Position numbers and translations under genes: made by a program
The notes under the pieces: model-generated
Database searches by the model: none
What the model saw: the letters and a program-made list of their open reading frames with translations, nothing else
What the model was told of the DNA's origin: nothing
In this document: in pieces, positions 63,246-64,000 of the stretch
How the letters are laid out: every line of letters starts with the position of its first letter
How positions within the stretch are numbered: position 1 is the first letter of the stretch
Source of the DNA: Acetobacteraceae bacterium B3987
GTDB taxonomy: Bacteria > Pseudomonadota > Alphaproteobacteria > Acetobacterales > Acetobacteraceae
Length of the DNA: 64,000 nt
Reading direction: 5' to 3'
Assembly: GCA_026537415.1 (NCBI GenBank)
Contig: JAFNMF010000001.1
Coordinates: 829,112-893,111 of the forward strand

Positions 63246-64000
63246 ATGACACCATCCAGCACATCCACTCATACCATTTTTGCCGTGGCGACAGGGCCGG
63301 TGCAGGGGGCCATTGCCGTTATGCGGGTCAGTGGACCAGAAAGTGCCGCTTTGTTGAAAGCCCTCTGCGGAGCGGTACCTGCCCCTCGTCATGCCAGCCT
63401 GCGGGCTTTGAAGCATGAAGGTGATGTGCTGGATCACGCCCTTGTTCTTTGGCTGCCGGGGCCTCGTTCCTATACGGGGGAGGACAGTTTCGAGCTGCAT
63501 CTTCACGCAGGTCCGGCCATTGTGGAGGCCGTAGCGCAGGCTCTCGTCTCTTTTGGTGCCCGTCCAGCCGAACCGGGAGAGTTTACCCGTCGGGCTGTGC
63601 AGGCAGGACGGATGGACCTGTTGCAGGCTGAGGCCATAGCGGACCTGATAGAGGCAGATACGCAGGCCCAGCGTCATCAGGCTCTGCGGCAGGCTGATGG
63701 AGCCTTGAGCCAGCTCTATATGGGCTGGGCATCCCGACTGCGTCAGATTCTGGCCCAGCAGGAAGCCCTGATCGATTTCCCGGATGAGGAACTGCCCCCG
63801 GAGGTGGAAGAGGCCCTTCTGGCAGACTGTCGGACCCTGGCTGAGGAGATGCAGGTCCATCTGGCTGATAAACGGGGTGAGATCGTCCGTGATGGCCTGA
63901 AGATCGTTCTGGCGGGGGCGCCGAATGTTGGTAAATCCAGCCTGCTGAATGCGCTGAGCGGGCAGGATGCAGCCATTGTTACGCAGAAGGCGGGCACGAC
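63246..64000 (+). CDS. mnmE: tRNA uridine-5-carboxymethylaminomethyl modification GTPase (3' end outside window)
   Basis: 251 codons visible from the ATG at 63246 (GAAAGG before it). N-terminal folate-binding domain ([59 protein letters not shown]), helical domain, then the start of the GTPase domain with P-loop [18 protein letters not shown], cut in the G2 region by the window edge. With MnmG it modifies U34 of several tRNAs. In alphaproteobacteria mnmG-rsmG-parA-parB commonly follow. Confidence 0.96.
   Translation, partial: MTPSSTSTHTIFAVATGPVQGAIAVMRVSGPESAALLKALCGAVPAPRHASLRALKHEGDVLDHALVLWLPGPRSYTGEDSFELHLHAGPAIVEAVAQALVSFGARPAEPGEFTRRAVQAGRMDLLQAEAIADLIEADTQAQRHQALRQADGALSQLYMGWASRLRQILAQQEALIDFPDEELPPEVEEALLADCRTLAEEMQVHLADKRGEIVRDGLKIVLAGAPNVGKSSLLNALSGQDAAIVTQKAGT

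Overview
This window looks like part of the chromosome of an alphaproteobacterium, most likely an acetic acid bacterium (Acetobacteraceae). The clues are the F0-only ATP synthase cluster with separate b' and b subunits, the hldD-lgt-pgeF and ychF-nadD-rsfS-rlmH runs, UbiK beside ProC, a NrdJ-like TSCPD protein, RTX-type glycine-rich repeats, and a membrane-type GMC dehydrogenase with a gluconate-dehydrogenase-like small subunit. No rRNA gene is present, so the genus cannot be fixed. Almost all of the window is dense housekeeping DNA. I saw no IS element, prophage or CRISPR array.

Layout. 1-2.3 kb: a UDP-glucuronate-epimerase-like gene cut by the window edge, a DUF192 protein, a metallo-beta-lactamase-fold hydrolase and a possible tiny membrane peptide. 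2.5-3.3 kb: a secreted CHAP protein. 3.3-9.9 kb: leftward genes for translation, cofactor and envelope functions. 10-12 kb: ubiK, proC, a TetR-fold/COQ9-like gene and tRNA-Gln. 12.2-17.8 kb: an RTX-like protein, NAD synthetase, DsbB, DUF2155, a small conserved protein and an MCE protein. 17.8-24.5 kb: a NrdJ-like protein, the F0 genes atpI-B-E-F'-F and two sugar or phospholipid-linked glycosyltransferases. 24.7-28.3 kb: a complete MlaE/F/D-lipoprotein lipid transporter operon. 28.3-36.8 kb: a GlxA regulator, an HD protein, tRNA-Ala, YggT, an outer-membrane barrel, TldD, GlnA, a ROK kinase and an ABM monooxygenase. 37-44.8 kb: GcvT, PanB, SpeE, SpeD, IlvC, IlvB, MiaA. 44.8-57.1 kb: SerB, DUF721, MutY, WrbA, LysR, pirin, a hypothetical protein, catalase, a CorA/ZntB transporter, AhcY, DUF3597 and an unusual E2 acyltransferase. 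57.2-64 kb: rightward G2DH-like subunit, a non-coding gap, GMC dehydrogenase, Rho, a low-GC HAD phosphatase, Ogt (leftward) and MnmE cut by the edge.

The most interesting signal is that the right end appears to be the chromosome origin region. Rho followed by MnmE is the usual alphaproteobacterial arrangement just before mnmG-rsmG-parA-parB. The + strand changes from C-rich to G-rich near 57.5-58.3 kb. The longest non-coding gap (57891-58329) lies at that change and holds an AT-rich block, DnaA-box-like sequences and eleven GTAC cores within 208 bases. Three 16-bp sequences with at most two mismatches to the parS consensus lie at 11.4, 47.6 and 50.2 kb. Other items worth a look are a 2-oxo-acid dehydrogenase E2 that seems to lack the E3/E1-binding domain, a half-length NrdJ-like protein, a low-GC HAD gene inserted between rho and mnmE, and the absence of the ilvH/ilvN gene from its usual place.

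All assignments come from reading the translated sequences and motifs. No database search or structure prediction was run.
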